Positions 46,107 through 57,324 are shown, counted from the first letter of the stretch. The stretch is 64,000 nucleotides of DNA from an uncultured Planktomarina sp. (GCA_905181815.1 CAJIZA010000005.1:1-64000); one strand, 5' to 3'. Notes: generated by a model not told the origin, from the letters alone. Numbers and translations: made by a program.

Positions 46107-46736
46107 ATGAAGAAGGATGATCCCTTCGGTTTTGATATGTCCGTATCCACGGCCAAAAAGAATAACCCACGGGGTCGCAGGGGCATGTCAGGCGCTTTTG
46201 AGACCTCAACTCGCAAATGCGAACATGCAGGCTGTGTGGAATCTGGGAAGTACCGCGCACCGAAATCGCCAGATATTTTGGACGATTACTTTTGGTTCTG
46301 CAAAGAACATGTGCGTGAATATAATCTGAAATGGAACTTCTTTGACGGAAACTCCGAAGAGGAGCTGCAAAAGCAAATGGACAGTGACCGCGTGTGGGAG
46401 CGCGAAACCAAACCATTGCGTTCAAGCGAAGAACAACGGGCTTGGGCTCGCCTTGGCGTGGATGACCCACATCAAGTTTTAGGCGCCAATGCCACGCAAA
46501 ATCCTGGAAAATCTATCACTGGGGCCACCCGTAAATTACCGTCGTCTGAACGTCGAGCGCTGGATATTTTGGAAGCCAAAGATCACTGGACCAAGGCCGA
46601 AATTCGCAAGGCCTATAAATCACTGATCAAGGTGCTGCATCCCGATATGAATGGCGGCGACCGCAGCCAGGAAGAGCAATTGGGCGAAGTGGTCTGGGCC
46701 TGGGATCAGATCAAAGAAAGCCGTAGCTTTAAATAA
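46107..46736 (+). CDS. J-domain co-chaperone-like protein
   Basis: A 209-residue protein, starting MKKDDPFGFDMSVSTAK. The C-terminal J domain (about residues 140-205) has DILEAKDHWTKAEIRKAYKSLIKVLHPDMNGGD with the HPD motif that stimulates Hsp70 ATPase. The N-terminal part contains a short cysteine motif region (CEHAGCVESGKYRAP.. FWFCKEHVREYN), possibly metal bound. The gene pair with BolA before cobS is common in Rhodobacteraceae. The partner Hsp70 is probably DnaK. Confidence 0.88.
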   Translation: MKKDDPFGFDMSVSTAKKNNPRGRRGMSGAFETSTRKCEHAGCVESGKYRAPKSPDILDDYFWFCKEHVREYNLKWNFFDGNSEEELQKQMDSDRVWERETKPLRSSEEQRAWARLGVDDPHQVLGANATQNPGKSITGATRKLPSSERRALDILEAKDHWTKAEIRKAYKSLIKVLHPDMNGGDRSQEEQLGEVVWAWDQIKESRSFK

Positions 46737-46914
46737 ACCAAATTTCGCTGCCATTGCGGGCAGCATATCGCATTAAGGAAACCAATTTAACAAAAATATA
46801 GAGCCAATGGGCTCATGGCGCAGCGCAATTCGGTTTTTGTCTTTCCCTTGCCCTTTGACGCATTATGTTGCACGAACAGCGCGGTGAATTGCCCGGGTAC
46901 AAAGGAATGAGACT

Positions 46915-47901
46915 ATGGCTGATACAAGTTTAGATATCGACACACATCCAACTCAAGATATTTCGGTCCGCGAAGTATTTGGAATTGACACAGACATGGT
47001 CGTAAAAGGCTTTGCCGAACGTACTTCCCGCGTACCAGATATCGATAGTACCTATAAATTTGACCCAGACACCACTTTGGCCATCCTCGCAGGCTTTGCG
47101 TACAACCGCCGTGTCATGATCCAAGGGTATCACGGCACAGGCAAATCGACCCATATCGAGCAGGTTGCCAGCCGGTTGAATTGGCCAGCAGTACGGGTCA
47201 ATCTCGATAGCCATATCAGCCGTATTGACCTCATCGGTAAAGACGCCATCAAGCTTAAAGACGGCAAGCAAGTCACCGATTTCCAAGAAGGGATTTTGCC
47301 CTGGGCACTGCGCAATCCCACTGCGATTGTATTTGATGAATATGACGCCGGTCGCGCGGATGTAATGTTCGTGATCCAACGCGTTTTGGAAGTGGACGGC
47401 AAGTTGACCTTGCTTGATCAGAACCAAGTGATCAACCCACACCCGTATTTCCGGATTTTTGCGACAGCCAATACCGTGGGTCTTGGCGATACCACTGGGC
47501 TTTATCACGGCACTCAGCAGATCAACCAAGGGCAAATGGACCGGTGGAGCCTGGTGTCTACCTTGAATTATCTGTCCGTTGAGGCAGAATCTGCCATCGT
47601 TCTCGCCAAGAACCCACATTACAATACAGAGAGTGGTCGCCGCACCATCAAGCAGATGGTTACAGTCGCCGATCTGTCACGCACAGCCTTCACAAACGGC
47701 GATCTCTCCACTGTGATGTCGCCGCGCACGGTCATCGCCTGGGCTCAAAATGCTGAGATTTTCCGCAATATTGGCTATGCGTTCCGTTTGAGCTTCCTGA
47801 ACAAATGCGACGAGCTGGAACGCCAAACGGTCGCAGAATTCTACCAGCGCTGCTTTGATGAAGAATTGCCAGAATCGGCCGTATCGACGAGCATGTCGTA
47901 A
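46915..47901 (+). CDS. cobS: Cobaltochelatase subunit CobS
   Basis: A 328-residue AAA+ ATPase subunit of aerobic cobaltochelatase, which inserts cobalt into hydrogenobyrinic acid diamide with CobN and CobT. Walker A is GYHGTGKST at 71-79, Walker B IVFDEYD at 138-144, and sensor region [32 protein letters not shown] follows. Homologous MoxR-type ATPases are shorter at the N-terminus. The ribosome site AAAGGA precedes the ATG. cobT follows in the same direction after about 40 bases; cobN is not in the window. Confidence 0.95.
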   Translation: MADTSLDIDTHPTQDISVREVFGIDTDMVVKGFAERTSRVPDIDSTYKFDPDTTLAILAGFAYNRRVMIQGYHGTGKSTHIEQVASRLNWPAVRVNLDSHISRIDLIGKDAIKLKDGKQVTDFQEGILPWALRNPTAIVFDEYDAGRADVMFVIQRVLEVDGKLTLLDQNQVINPHPYFRIFATANTVGLGDTTGLYHGTQQINQGQMDRWSLVSTLNYLSVEAESAIVLAKNPHYNTESGRRTIKQMVTVADLSRTAFTNGDLSTVMSPRTVIAWAQNAEIFRNIGYAFRLSFLNKCDELERQTVAEFYQRCFDEELPESAVSTSMS

Positions 47902-47938
47902 GCACCCCAATTCAGCGGGCCCCAAGTGGATCACATTG

Positions 47939-49813
47939 ATGCAAAATAACGACAATCCTGCCGATCCGTTCAAAAAGGCACTGGCCGAAGCCACCAAGGT
48001 TATGGCCGATGATGCCGAGCTATCGGTGACCTATTCGGTGGATCCTCCGGGCTCCACCAGCGACTCCATCCGCCTGCCACAAATCAGCAGGCGGATGAGT
48101 GCACAAGAGGTGCGTTTGGCCCGCGGCACCGCTGACGCTCTGGCTTTACGCCATAAATTCCACGACACAAGCACATTCGACCACTATGTCCCACAGGGGC
48201 AAATGGCCCGCGACATCTATGATGCTATGGAAACCGCGCGCTGCGAAGCGATTGGTGCCCGCGCCATGCCAGGCACCCATACCAATATTGATGCAAAAAT
48301 TGAGAATGAAGCTTTGCGTCAGGGCTTTGGCGATATTCGCGAAGCAAGCCAAGCACCACTGGCAACGGCCGCCGGCTATCTGGTGCGCCATCTTGCCACT
48401 GGGCGCGACCTGCCCACCGATGCTGCCAATGTGATGAACCTGTGGCGCGATTTCATTGAAGGGCAAACCGGCGGCAGTCTCGGCTCAATCGAAGACATTT
48501 TGGCCGATCAAGCAGAATTTGCAAAATTCACCCGCAAAATCATCCAGGATTTAGGCTATGGTGACCAGCTCGGCGACGATCCCGATTTCGAAGACGAAGA
48601 CGCCGAAGACCAGGCCGAAGCAGATGAAGACCAAGACAATCAACCGGACAGTACCGGCGAAGATGATGATTCTGAAGAGCAGGATGACGCCAATCCAGAA
48701 CAAAGCCAAGACAAGCAGCAAGATGCCTCAACGGCGCAAGTCTCTATGGATGACATGGCCGATAGTGACATGGGTGAAGAAATGGAGCTGCCAGAGGGCG
48801 AAGCCCCTCTAGAGCCACCTGCACCTCAACCTGTCTCTGATGCAGATCCGGAATATATGGTATATCGCACTGAATTTGATGAAGAAATTTCGGCTGAAGA
48901 TTTGGCGGATCCGCAAGAACTGGAACGTTTACGAGCCTATCTCGATCAACAGCTGGAACCTCTGAAAGGGGCCGTCAGCCGTCTCGCCAACAAGCTGCAG
49001 CGCCGCTTGCAGGCGCAACAAAACCGCAGTTGGGAGTTCGATCTTGAAGAGGGCACCTTGGACGCAGGTCGTCTAGCTCGGGTGATTGCCAATCCCACAA
49101 CGCCCCTGTCCTTCAAGGTCGAAAAAGATACGGAATTCCGCGATACCTGTGTGACGCTCTTGCTAGACAATTCTGGCTCTATGCGCGGTCGGCCCATCTC
49201 CATCGCAGCCATCTGCGCAGATGTGCTGGCCCGAACCTTGGAGCGCTGCAGCGTGAAGGTAGAGATTTTGGGCTTCACCACGCGTGCGTGGAAAGGCGGG
49301 CTAAGCCGTGAAGAATGGCTCGCGGAAGGCCGTCCACAGGGTCCAGGTCGGCTCAATGATCTGCGCCATATTATCTACAAAAGCGCCGATGCCCCCTGGC
49401 GACGCGCCAGGCCTAATCTTGGGCTGATGATGAAGGAAGGGCTGCTCAAAGAGAATATCGACGGCGAAGCCCTGGAATGGGCGCATCGCCGCATGGCTGT
49501 CCGCCACGAATCGCGAAAAATCTTGATGGTGATTTCCGACGGTGCGCCGGTCGATGACAGCACGCTTTCAGTCAATCCTGCCAATTATCTGGAAAAACAC
49601 CTGCGCGATGTGATTGCCATGGTTGAAAAACGCCGGCAGGTTGAGCTTATGGCCATTGGTATTGGTCATGACGTGACACGCTATTACGATCGCGCGGTGA
49701 CCATTACCGATGTGGAACAATTGGCAGGCGCCATGACTGAACAACTCGCCGCTCTGTTCGAAAGCGACGCGCGCGCCCGCGCCCGCGTCATGGGCCTCAA
49801 ACGGGCCGGCTAA
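47939..49813 (+). CDS. cobT: Cobaltochelatase subunit CobT
   Basis: A 624-residue partner of CobS. The N-terminal half is mostly helical; residues about 215-310 form a strongly acidic linker rich in D, E and Q ([19 protein letters not shown]); the C-terminal part is a von Willebrand A domain with the MIDAS motif D410-x-S412-x-S414 (LDNSGSM) and a second DGAPVDDS loop. CobT and CobS build the chaperone-like ring that acts on CobN. The start ATG overlaps no gene and is 38 bases after cobS. Confidence 0.95.
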   Translation: MQNNDNPADPFKKALAEATKVMADDAELSVTYSVDPPGSTSDSIRLPQISRRMSAQEVRLARGTADALALRHKFHDTSTFDHYVPQGQMARDIYDAMETARCEAIGARAMPGTHTNIDAKIENEALRQGFGDIREASQAPLATAAGYLVRHLATGRDLPTDAANVMNLWRDFIEGQTGGSLGSIEDILADQAEFAKFTRKIIQDLGYGDQLGDDPDFEDEDAEDQAEADEDQDNQPDSTGEDDDSEEQDDANPEQSQDKQQDASTAQVSMDDMADSDMGEEMELPEGEAPLEPPAPQPVSDADPEYMVYRTEFDEEISAEDLADPQELERLRAYLDQQLEPLKGAVSRLANKLQRRLQAQQNRSWEFDLEEGTLDAGRLARVIANPTTPLSFKVEKDTEFRDTCVTLLLDNSGSMRGRPISIAAICADVLARTLERCSVKVEILGFTTRAWKGGLSREEWLAEGRPQGPGRLNDLRHIIYKSADAPWRRARPNLGLMMKEGLLKENIDGEALEWAHRRMAVRHESRKILMVISDGAPVDDSTLSVNPANYLEKHLRDVIAMVEKRRQVELMAIGIGHDVTRYYDRAVTITDVEQLAGAMTEQLAALFESDARARARVMGLKRAG

Positions 49814-49899
49814 GTCCAAAACGCAAATTGCCCATTGCCGCAAAGCCGGCCTTGGCTCAATCTGTACGCACCATCTGCTGCAAAGCAAGGAGCCATTCC

Positions 49900-51690
49900 A
49901 TGTTTCAAACCTTCGACTCCCCCACCTCTCCCGAACAAGGCCCGCCGCGCTTGGCCCAATTGCGTGGCTGGATGGCACAGCAGGAATTGAACGGCTTTAT
50001 CGTCCCGCGGGCCGATCGTCACCAAGGCGAATATGTGGCCCCCTGCGATGAGCGCCTGTCTTGGCTCACCGGGTTTACCGGATCCGCTGGATTTGCCTGC
50101 ATTTTGGAAGTCACCGCTGGCATCTTTATTGATGGGCGCTATCGGCTACAGGTATGCGAACAGGTGGCGGGAGATTTAATGCCCGTGCACTGGCCCGAAA
50201 CCAAATTACATGAATGGCTTGTCGGCAAAGCTGCGCCCGGCGCGGTCATTGGCTTTGACCCTTGGCTTCATACTGTCGAGCAGGTCGAAACTCTACGCAC
50301 GGGACTGCAGGGCACTGGTATTCTACTAGCGGCCTGTTCGAATGGGATTGATGCCATTTGGACAGATCGTCCAGCCCCGCCAAACGCCCCTGCTTGGGCG
50401 CATCCGCCACATCTTTGCGGCGACACCGCTGAAGCCAAAACCCGCCGCCTGGGCGCTGCCATTGCGGCGCAAGCTGCGCAGACAGCTGTGATCACTCTAC
50501 CAGACAGCCTGTGTTGGCTGCTCAATCTGCGTGGCAGTGATGTGCCACGCACGCCGATTGTCCATTGTTTTGGGCTCTTGTCCGACCATGGTGCGCTGAC
50601 ACTCTTTGGCGATGAAATGAAATTTACAGATTTGACCCTGCCTGACACTGTAACACTTGCCCCTTGGAAAGCCTTTCCTAGATATCTCAAAGACCTCTCG
50701 GGCACCGTTTTGATTGAGCCGACCTCCTTGCCCCAAGCCGCTTTAGATGTGCTGTCAGCGGGTTCAGCAAAGATTTTGCGCGGCCTGGATCCCTGTAGCC
50801 TGCCGAAAGCCTGCAAGACAGCCACCGAACTGGACGGCTGTCGCGCGGCACATTTGCGCGATGGCGCGGCTGTGGTACGGTTTCTTGCCTGGTTTGACCG
50901 GGCTGATACCTCCCGGCTCAGTGAAATTGACATTGTAACCCGGCTTGAGACTTACCGCGCCGCCACCAATTTGTTGCATGACATCAGCTTCGACACAATC
51001 AGCGGATCTGGCCCGCATGGGGCAGTGGTGCATTATCGGGTAACAGAGAAAAGCAACCGCCCGTTGGATCGTGACAGCCTTTTGTTGGTCGACAGCGGCG
51101 CGCAATATCAAGATGGCACCACCGACATCACCCGCACCCTACCAATTGGTAGCCCCAGCCTCGAGATGCGGCAAGCCTTCACCCGTGTTCTGAAGGGCAT
51201 GATTGCAATATCACAGCTGCGCTTTCCCAAGGGCTTGGCGGGCCGCGATATCGATGCCATCGCCCGCGCGCCCCTCTGGGCCGCAGGTCAGGATTATGAC
51301 CACGGTACCGGACATGGGGTTGGCAGTTTTTTGTCGGTTCACGAGGGGCCGCAACGGCTGTCGCGCGCCGACAATGTGCCCTTGCAGCAGGGCATGATCC
51401 TATCAAATGAACCGGGTTACTATCGCCCTGGCGCCTTTGGTATACGCATCGAAAACCTCATCACTGTTATGGAAGCCGAGCCACTGCCAGGCGGCGATGA
51501 TCGCGCCATGCTGGCCTTTGAAACACTCACCTACGCGCCCATTGACCTGCGCTTGATTGAAACATCCGAACTGACAGACAGCGAGAACAATTGGCTCAAC
51601 GCTTACCATCAAGAGGTGTATGCGAAACTTGCGCCTTTGCTCGAGCCAGAAACGGCTCAATGGTTGGCAGGGGCTACGCGTAGCATTTGA
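49900..51690 (+). CDS. pepP: M24 Xaa-Pro aminopeptidase (AmpP/PepP)
   Basis: Start chosen at MFQTFDSPT, with AAGGAG about eight bases upstream. The 596-residue protein has two creatinase-like N-terminal domains (opening LRGWMAQQELNGFIVPRADRHQGEYV) and a C-terminal pita-bread domain carrying metal ligands: LLVDSGAQYQDGTTDITRT (two aspartates), DHGTGHGVGSFLSVHEGP (histidine) and SNEPGYYRPGAFGIRIEN (two glutamates). It cleaves the residue before a proline at the N-terminus. It sits 87 bases after cobT in the same direction. Confidence 0.94.
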   Translation: MFQTFDSPTSPEQGPPRLAQLRGWMAQQELNGFIVPRADRHQGEYVAPCDERLSWLTGFTGSAGFACILEVTAGIFIDGRYRLQVCEQVAGDLMPVHWPETKLHEWLVGKAAPGAVIGFDPWLHTVEQVETLRTGLQGTGILLAACSNGIDAIWTDRPAPPNAPAWAHPPHLCGDTAEAKTRRLGAAIAAQAAQTAVITLPDSLCWLLNLRGSDVPRTPIVHCFGLLSDHGALTLFGDEMKFTDLTLPDTVTLAPWKAFPRYLKDLSGTVLIEPTSLPQAALDVLSAGSAKILRGLDPCSLPKACKTATELDGCRAAHLRDGAAVVRFLAWFDRADTSRLSEIDIVTRLETYRAATNLLHDISFDTISGSGPHGAVVHYRVTEKSNRPLDRDSLLLVDSGAQYQDGTTDITRTLPIGSPSLEMRQAFTRVLKGMIAISQLRFPKGLAGRDIDAIARAPLWAAGQDYDHGTGHGVGSFLSVHEGPQRLSRADNVPLQQGMILSNEPGYYRPGAFGIRIENLITVMEAEPLPGGDDRAMLAFETLTYAPIDLRLIETSELTDSENNWLNAYHQEVYAKLAPLLEPETAQWLAGATRSI

Positions 51691-51714
51691 CACAGACCGC
51701 ATAGAGTGGGACAA

Positions 51715-52068
51715 ATGCTCTCAATGACAGAACATATAAAAATTAGAGCCTTGTCCGGTAAATGGTCAATACGTGTCGCCGGCGCGGTTATTGCGGAAAC
51801 CCGTGGAGCTTTAGAGCTCACAGAGCGGGGCTATGAACCGGTAATCTATTTTCTCCGCGACGATATCGCCATGGCATTCCTAGATCAAACTGACAAAACC
51901 TCCCATTGTCCGCACAAAGGCGATGCCAATTATTTCTCGATCATCACCAAAAATGGACCTATTGAAAACGTTGCTTGGAGCTATGAGACGCCAAAAGAAG
52001 CGGTGACGAAAATCAAGGACCATTTGGCGTTTTACCTCAATGATAAGATCACCATAGAACAGGTCTAA
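51715..52068 (+). CDS. DUF427 family protein
   Basis: A small protein of about 117 residues (start MLSMTEHIKIR or the ATG three codons on). It has the DUF427 pattern: VRVAGAVIAETRGALELTERGYEPVIYFLRDDI, then TSHCPHKGDANYFSI and VAWSYETPKEAV. The cysteine-histidine SHCPHKG is a conserved mark of the family. The fold is a small beta barrel; the function is unknown, possibly small-molecule binding. The stop overlaps that of recN in a shared CTAA. Confidence 0.9.
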   Translation: MLSMTEHIKIRALSGKWSIRVAGAVIAETRGALELTERGYEPVIYFLRDDIAMAFLDQTDKTSHCPHKGDANYFSIITKNGPIENVAWSYETPKEAVTKIKDHLAFYLNDKITIEQV

Positions 52069-53717
52069 AGCACTCCCAGCAGCGAGCGCGCCGCCCCGCG
52101 GGCCTCATCCGTGACCACATCCCCCGCTAACATGCGAGCAATTTCATCCACCCGCTCCTGTAGTGTCAGAGCTACGACGGTTGAGAGCGTTTTGTTTTGT
52201 TCGACCCGTTTCTCAACGCGCCAATGAGCCGAACCGAGCGCCGCGACCTGCGGGGAATGGGTCACGACCAAAACCTGGCCTTCTGCCCCCAATTGCGCCA
52301 AACGCCGACCGACCGCATTGGCGGTGGCGCCGCCGACACCGCGGTCAATCTCATCAAAAATCATGGTGCGCTGCAGAGCGCGTTCCGACAAGCAGACTTT
52401 AAGGGCCAAGAGAAAGCGGCTCAATTCACCTCCAGAGGCGATTTTTTCCAAAGCGCCAGTTGGTGCGCCAGGATTGGTGGCCACGGTAAAGGCCACCGTA
52501 TCAGTGCCATTTGGCCCCGCATCACTTGGAAAAATTTCAGTCTTGAAAACTGCACGTTCCATCTTGAGCGGCGCCAGTTCTGCGGCCATAGCCCGATCGA
52601 GCACGCCGGCTGCTGATAAGCGCGCACCATGCAGTCTCTCTGCCAATTGCAGATAAGCCACCTCAGCTACCTCCACCTCGCGTTGCAAAGCATCAAGTCC
52701 GGCTGTGCCACTGGTCAAAGTCTGCAGCTTCGCGCTCAATTCGGCAGCAATACTCGGCAGCTCGTCGGGCAATACCGCGTGTTTGCGGGCCGCGGCCCGA
52801 ATGGCGAACAATCTCTCCTCAGTCTGTTCCAGCTCAGAGGCATTAAAACTCAACCCCTGCAACACAATGTCAATTTCTTGCTGGCCCTGCCCAAGCATAT
52901 TCAAGGCCCCGTCAAGAACCTCCATCGCCGCATCCAATTGGCCGTCCATATGCTCCGCCGCTTCCAAAAGCCAACGGCTGGCATCACTGATCTGCCCCTC
53001 TGCGCCTTGGGGTGAGAGCGCTTGATAGGCCTTTGTCACATCTTTGCTGATCTTGACAGCCGCTTGCATCAAACGACGTTGGGCATCCAACTGACTTTCA
53101 TCGCCAGGCTGCACATCCAAAGCCTCCAGCTCATCGACTGTATGGCGCAGATAATCTTCCTCTGCCGACAAAGCCTCAATCTTCGCAGCCAACGCCGTGC
53201 GTTCCGCCTTGGCCAGGCTAAGCGCATGCCACGCCTGGCTCGTCTCGTCACGCAACGGGGCGGCTAAGGCGAAATCATCCAGCAGCGCCAAATGGCCCTT
53301 AACATTCAAAAGGCCACCATCATCATGTTGCCCATGAAGTTCCAACAATGTCTCACTAATCTGGCGGAGAACCTGCCCCGAGCACCTACGGTCATTGACA
53401 AAAGCGGTCTTGCGCCCATCGCGACTGTTAATCCTGCGTAAAATCAACTCATCTTCCGGCTCAATCCCGCTGTCTTTGAGAATAATATTAACCGGATGGG
53501 CTGCAGGCAGGTCAAACCAAGCAACCACTTCGCCCTGCTCGGCGCCTTGACGCACGAGCTCCGCGCGACCGCGCCAGCCCAAAACGAAGCCGAGACAATC
53601 GAGCAAAATGGATTTTCCCGCTCCAGTTTCTCCGGTCAACACGTTGAGCCCCGGCTGAAATTCCAGTTCTAAATGATCAATAATCAATATGTCACGAACG
53701 CTTAACCCACGCAGCAT
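52065..53717 (-). CDS. recN: DNA repair protein RecN
   Basis: A 550-residue SMC-like ATPase for double-strand-break repair. Start chosen at MLRGLSVRDILIIDHLEL. Walker A GETGAGKS at 29-36, a long helical coiled-coil middle (about 150-360) and the C-terminal ABC signature with GELSRFLLALK, then MIFDEIDRGVGGATANAVG (Walker B) and VLVVTHSPQVAALG. It is the last gene of the minus-strand envelope block, 16 bases after bamD. Confidence 0.95.
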   Translation of the reverse strand: MLRGLSVRDILIIDHLELEFQPGLNVLTGETGAGKSILLDCLGFVLGWRGRAELVRQGAEQGEVVAWFDLPAAHPVNIILKDSGIEPEDELILRRINSRDGRKTAFVNDRRCSGQVLRQISETLLELHGQHDDGGLLNVKGHLALLDDFALAAPLRDETSQAWHALSLAKAERTALAAKIEALSAEEDYLRHTVDELEALDVQPGDESQLDAQRRLMQAAVKISKDVTKAYQALSPQGAEGQISDASRWLLEAAEHMDGQLDAAMEVLDGALNMLGQGQQEIDIVLQGLSFNASELEQTEERLFAIRAAARKHAVLPDELPSIAAELSAKLQTLTSGTAGLDALQREVEVAEVAYLQLAERLHGARLSAAGVLDRAMAAELAPLKMERAVFKTEIFPSDAGPNGTDTVAFTVATNPGAPTGALEKIASGGELSRFLLALKVCLSERALQRTMIFDEIDRGVGGATANAVGRRLAQLGAEGQVLVVTHSPQVAALGSAHWRVEKRVEQNKTLSTVVALTLQERVDEIARMLAGDVVTDEARGAARSLLGVL

Positions 53718-53733
53718 CGCCGCCTCGCTTTGG

Positions 53734-54564
53734 TTACAACCATTGGCCCTTGATCGTCTGTCGGTAGATGGTGGAAAGCCAGTTTTGCCCGCCCCCATCA
53801 GGAAGCAGACCCTCGCCACTGAGCAAAATTAAACTGTCGTCATGCCACTGCGTGCTGCTGTAGCTTTCTTGCAAAATCGCAGCGGCGGATTGCGCCTCCC
53901 CCCTCAGACCCAAAGACAGGTAACATTCCATCAAACGATATAATGCTTCTGGAGTTTGTTCGGTCGTGCGAAACTCTTGCACAACTTTGCGAAACCGATT
54001 GGCTGCGGAGGTGTAATATCCGCGCTGCAAATAATATCGACCAACTTCCATCTCTTTTGCAGCCAAAAAGCTGAACGCCATGTCAAATTTCTCTGCTGAT
54101 TCTTTAGCGTATTTACTATCAGGGTAACGCTCAATCAGCAGGCGCAATTCTTGCAAAGCCTTGACGGTCAAATTTTGGTCTCGCCCAACTTCAAAGATTT
54201 GATCATAATAGCTCAATGCCAAAATGTACTGCGCATAGGCCGCATCTTCAGCGGCAGGGAAGAAATCAATGTAGCGTTGCGCCGCGCTGCGGCTATTTTC
54301 ATAGTCTTTATCTTTGTGAAAGCTATAAGCCTGCATTATGAGACCACGCTTGGCCCATTCTGAATAGGGGTAGAGCCGTTCAATCTCACTAAAATACTTC
54401 GCGGCATCCTGTGGACGCTTCTTCGCGAGCCTATCCTCAGCCAGATCGTAGATTTCTTTAGCAGAATAGGTATCAATATCGATTTTCGGCTCATTTTTCA
54501 GCGCGCTGCAGCCTGCAATCGCAACCGTTAAAAAACAAAGAAGAATCACATAGTGAGACCGCAT
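53734..54564 (-). CDS. bamD: Outer-membrane assembly lipoprotein BamD
   Basis: A 276-residue lipoprotein of the BAM complex that inserts beta-barrel proteins in the outer membrane. Signal peptide with lipobox IAGC, lipidated C19; TPR repeats begin with AKEIYDLAEDRLAKKRPQDAAKYFSEIERLYP and go on with YAQYILALSYYDQIFEVGRDQ, as in ComL/YfiO. I start at MRSHYVIL with GAGGG upstream. It follows lpxC with about 90 bases between. Confidence 0.94.
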   Translation of the reverse strand: MRSHYVILLCFLTVAIAGCSALKNEPKIDIDTYSAKEIYDLAEDRLAKKRPQDAAKYFSEIERLYPYSEWAKRGLIMQAYSFHKDKDYENSRSAAQRYIDFFPAAEDAAYAQYILALSYYDQIFEVGRDQNLTVKALQELRLLIERYPDSKYAKESAEKFDMAFSFLAAKEMEVGRYYLQRGYYTSAANRFRKVVQEFRTTEQTPEALYRLMECYLSLGLRGEAQSAAAILQESYSSTQWHDDSLILLSGEGLLPDGGGQNWLSTIYRQTIKGQWL

Positions 54565-54656
54565 GGTTACCCTCATCCTTAGTTCACAGAAAGAGTTAGC
54601 ACAGAAATATTTGTGGCAAAATGAAAGAGTTTAATTTTTTATCCACAAGCTTACAG

Positions 54657-55595
54657 CTATGCGTAAATATGCACATCTTCTTGAACCAATCCCGCTCCAG
54701 GCAGGCGCTCCGACATCTGCGCATCACAGTCGACTCTGCGAAATGCACCAGTTTGGGAAAAGAGCTTGCGCAGCAGTTTGTTGGTCAGCGTGTGACCGGC
54801 GCGTCGTCCAACATAGCGGCCAATAATCGGGCCACCCGCAAGCGCAAGATCGCCCATAGCATCCAACATTTTATGGCGCACCGGCTCATCAGGGTGACGC
54901 ATGCCGCCTGGGCTTAAAACATCGGCGCCCTCAATGACAACCGCATTCATCAATGTGCCGCCAAGGGCCAAACCGTTGGAGCGCATCAATTGCACATCAG
55001 AATTTCGACAAAATGTCCGGCTGTCGCAGAGCTCATGCACAAAACTTCCATTGGCGAGGTTGAGAGTTTTCGATTGCTGGCCAATAGCCACATCTGGAAA
55101 ATCGATTGAGAAGTCCATCTCAATTCCACCGAAGGGCGTCAAAGCCGAATAGGCGCCATTTTCTTGAACCTCGACCGTTTGCAAGATTTCCAGCACCTGA
55201 ACAGGTGCCGCTTGCGCAATCAGCCCAGCCTTCAAGAAGCCCCGAACAAACTCCAGTGCGGAGCCATCCATAATTGGGACTTCTGGGCCATCCAGTTCAA
55301 CAACAGCATTGTTAATCCCGCAGCCTGCAATCGCGGCCATAACATGCTCCACAGTCGACACGCCCAAACCATCGGCATTGACCAGGCGCGTGCACAGCGC
55401 TGTGTGGACCGCAAATTGCCAATTGGCGGAAATAAATGGATCTGCATTAAAGATATCTGTGCGCCGAAACCAAATGCCCGTCTGCGCCGCCGCAGGCCGC
55501 ACGCGCAGCGTCACGTCACGCCCGCAATGCAGACCAACGCCCGTGAAAACCACTTCTGATTTCAGTGTTTTTTGCAAAAGGACCTCAGGGTTCAT
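54657..55595 (-). CDS. lpxC: UDP-3-O-acyl-N-acetylglucosamine deacetylase
   Basis: A 312-residue zinc enzyme making the committed step of lipid A synthesis. The zinc ligands appear as H84 (STVEHVMAA) and H241 with D245 (HKMLDAMGDLAL); the catalytic glutamate lies in the first helix and H268 (GHTLTNKLL) is the general acid. The order ftsZ-lpxC agrees with many Proteobacteria. The last residues extend to DVHIYA. The gap to ftsZ is about 190 bases and may hold a promoter. Confidence 0.96.
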   Translation of the reverse strand: MNPEVLLQKTLKSEVVFTGVGLHCGRDVTLRVRPAAAQTGIWFRRTDIFNADPFISANWQFAVHTALCTRLVNADGLGVSTVEHVMAAIAGCGINNAVVELDGPEVPIMDGSALEFVRGFLKAGLIAQAAPVQVLEILQTVEVQENGAYSALTPFGGIEMDFSIDFPDVAIGQQSKTLNLANGSFVHELCDSRTFCRNSDVQLMRSNGLALGGTLMNAVVIEGADVLSPGGMRHPDEPVRHKMLDAMGDLALAGGPIIGRYVGRRAGHTLTNKLLRKLFSQTGAFRRVDCDAQMSERLPGAGLVQEDVHIYA

Positions 55596-55788
55596 AAATG
55601 AATAACTTACGCATCGCTAGTTTGTGTGCCCGCTCAACGCAACTCACAGTTTGCAACCATTTGAAACATCCCCAAAGAGCGATCAGCAACCAAACGCCTT
55701 CTGAGGCCTAAAATCCAATAACCTATTAATTTTAAACATGAAAAAGACATCATTTGACGCCTTTTTCCAATTCACTGTGATTTTTGTA

Positions 55789-57324
55789 TCAATTAGCCTG
55801 TCGGCGTAAAAACGCTGGTATCTCAATTCTCTCATCCGCTTCGTTGCCGGTCTCATCGTTTTCAAAGCTCTGCTGACCCAGAGAGAGTGCGGAAGAGTAT
55901 GGCTCTGAATCGGCTGAGTCACCCTGCCCCGTCATGCGATTGATCAAAGAATTTATGCCAAATTTACCTTTAGCCGGTGCGGCGGGCTCCCCGAAGGCAC
56001 GCTGCCCAGCGGACATCCGCACCTCTGTCGTCTCTGGAACACGCTCAACAGCTGCGCGCAACCTAGCCATGGCTTCGGGAGTTGGCGTTCCTGGGGCCGC
56101 CGGAGCAGAAGCCGCCAGAGCTTTGGGCTCAGACACAACTATTTGCTCTGGCTCTTCCAGTTGCGGCTGATAGGCTGGAGCTGGAATATCATCCTGGGCA
56201 GTCCCAGTTGCTGCAACGCTGGGCTCTTTGGTCTCGGTGTCAAATGGGAACTCAAGAGCAACAGGCTGCTCTGCTGTGTGATGATCAGCTTCTGGTGCCG
56301 CAACCTCTATCTGTGCCACTGCGCGACGCGATGGCATTGCAGAGGCATGATTGGATTGATCCGCATCAATGCCCGTGGCGACCACAGAAACCCGCATCAC
56401 CCCTTCCAAAGTCGTATCCAAAGTGGAGCCAACAATAATATTCGCGTCTGGATCGACCTCTTCGCGAATCCGATTGGCCGCTTCATCCAACTCAAACAGT
56501 GTTAAATCGGCACCACCAGTGATGTTGATCAAGACACCCTTGGCGCCACGTAGGCTAATTTCATCCAGCAAAGGATTAGAGACCGCTTTATCCGCTGCTT
56601 CAACCGCACGGTTTTCGCCGCTAGCCTCGCCTGTTCCCATCATCGCTTTGCCCATTTCGTCCATAACAGCGCGCACATCAGCAAAATCAAGATTAATGAG
56701 GCCCGGACGGACCATCAGGTCTGTCACACCCTTAACACCCTGATAAAGCACATCATCTGCCATGCTGAACGCATCCGTAAACGTGGTGCTTTCATTAGCC
56801 AGGCGAAACAGGTTTTGATTTGGAATAATAATCAGCGTATCGACAACTTTTTGCAGGGCTTCAACACCGTCTTCTGCCTGACGCATGCGCTTACTACCCT
56901 CAAACTGGAAGGGTTTTGTCACAACACCAACTGTCAAAACGCCAAGCTCACGCGCCGCTTGCGCAATAATGGGGGCCGCCCCGGTGCCTGTACCGCCGCC
57001 CATGCCAGCGGTGATAAAACACATATGCGCACCGGCCAGTTGGTCTACGATTTGTTCGATGCTTTCTTCAGCAGCCGCAGACCCAATGGTCGCTTTGGCC
57101 CCAGCGCCAAGACCTTCCGTGACTTTCAGGCCAATTTGGATTTTCACGGGAGCTTTCGATTGCTGCAGAGCTTGAGCGTCGGTATTTGCAACCACAAATT
57201 CAACGCCCTCCAGCTCTTTTTCAATCATATTGTCAACAGCATTACCGCCTGCACCGCCAACACCGAAGACCGTAATCCGGGGTTTCAAGTCATCTTGCTC
57301 GGGCATGGTTAAGTTTAGAGCCAT
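55789..57324 (-). CDS. ftsZ: Cell division protein FtsZ
   Basis: A 511-residue tubulin-like GTPase that forms the division ring. Start chosen at [15 protein letters not shown]. The tubulin signature [10 protein letters not shown] lies at 109-118, the N-terminal [13 protein letters not shown] at 21-33, and the T7-loop [11 protein letters not shown] follows. A long proline-, alanine- and glutamate-rich linker (about 320-480), as in other alphaproteobacteria, leads to the conserved C-terminal peptide [12 protein letters not shown], which binds FtsA and other partners. It follows ftsA after about 170 bases. Confidence 0.97.
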   Translation of the reverse strand: MALNLTMPEQDDLKPRITVFGVGGAGGNAVDNMIEKELEGVEFVVANTDAQALQQSKAPVKIQIGLKVTEGLGAGAKATIGSAAAEESIEQIVDQLAGAHMCFITAGMGGGTGTGAAPIIAQAARELGVLTVGVVTKPFQFEGSKRMRQAEDGVEALQKVVDTLIIIPNQNLFRLANESTTFTDAFSMADDVLYQGVKGVTDLMVRPGLINLDFADVRAVMDEMGKAMMGTGEASGENRAVEAADKAVSNPLLDEISLRGAKGVLINITGGADLTLFELDEAANRIREEVDPDANIIVGSTLDTTLEGVMRVSVVATGIDADQSNHASAMPSRRAVAQIEVAAPEADHHTAEQPVALEFPFDTETKEPSVAATGTAQDDIPAPAYQPQLEEPEQIVVSEPKALAASAPAAPGTPTPEAMARLRAAVERVPETTEVRMSAGQRAFGEPAAPAKGKFGINSLINRMTGQGDSADSEPYSSALSLGQQSFENDETGNEADERIEIPAFLRRQAN

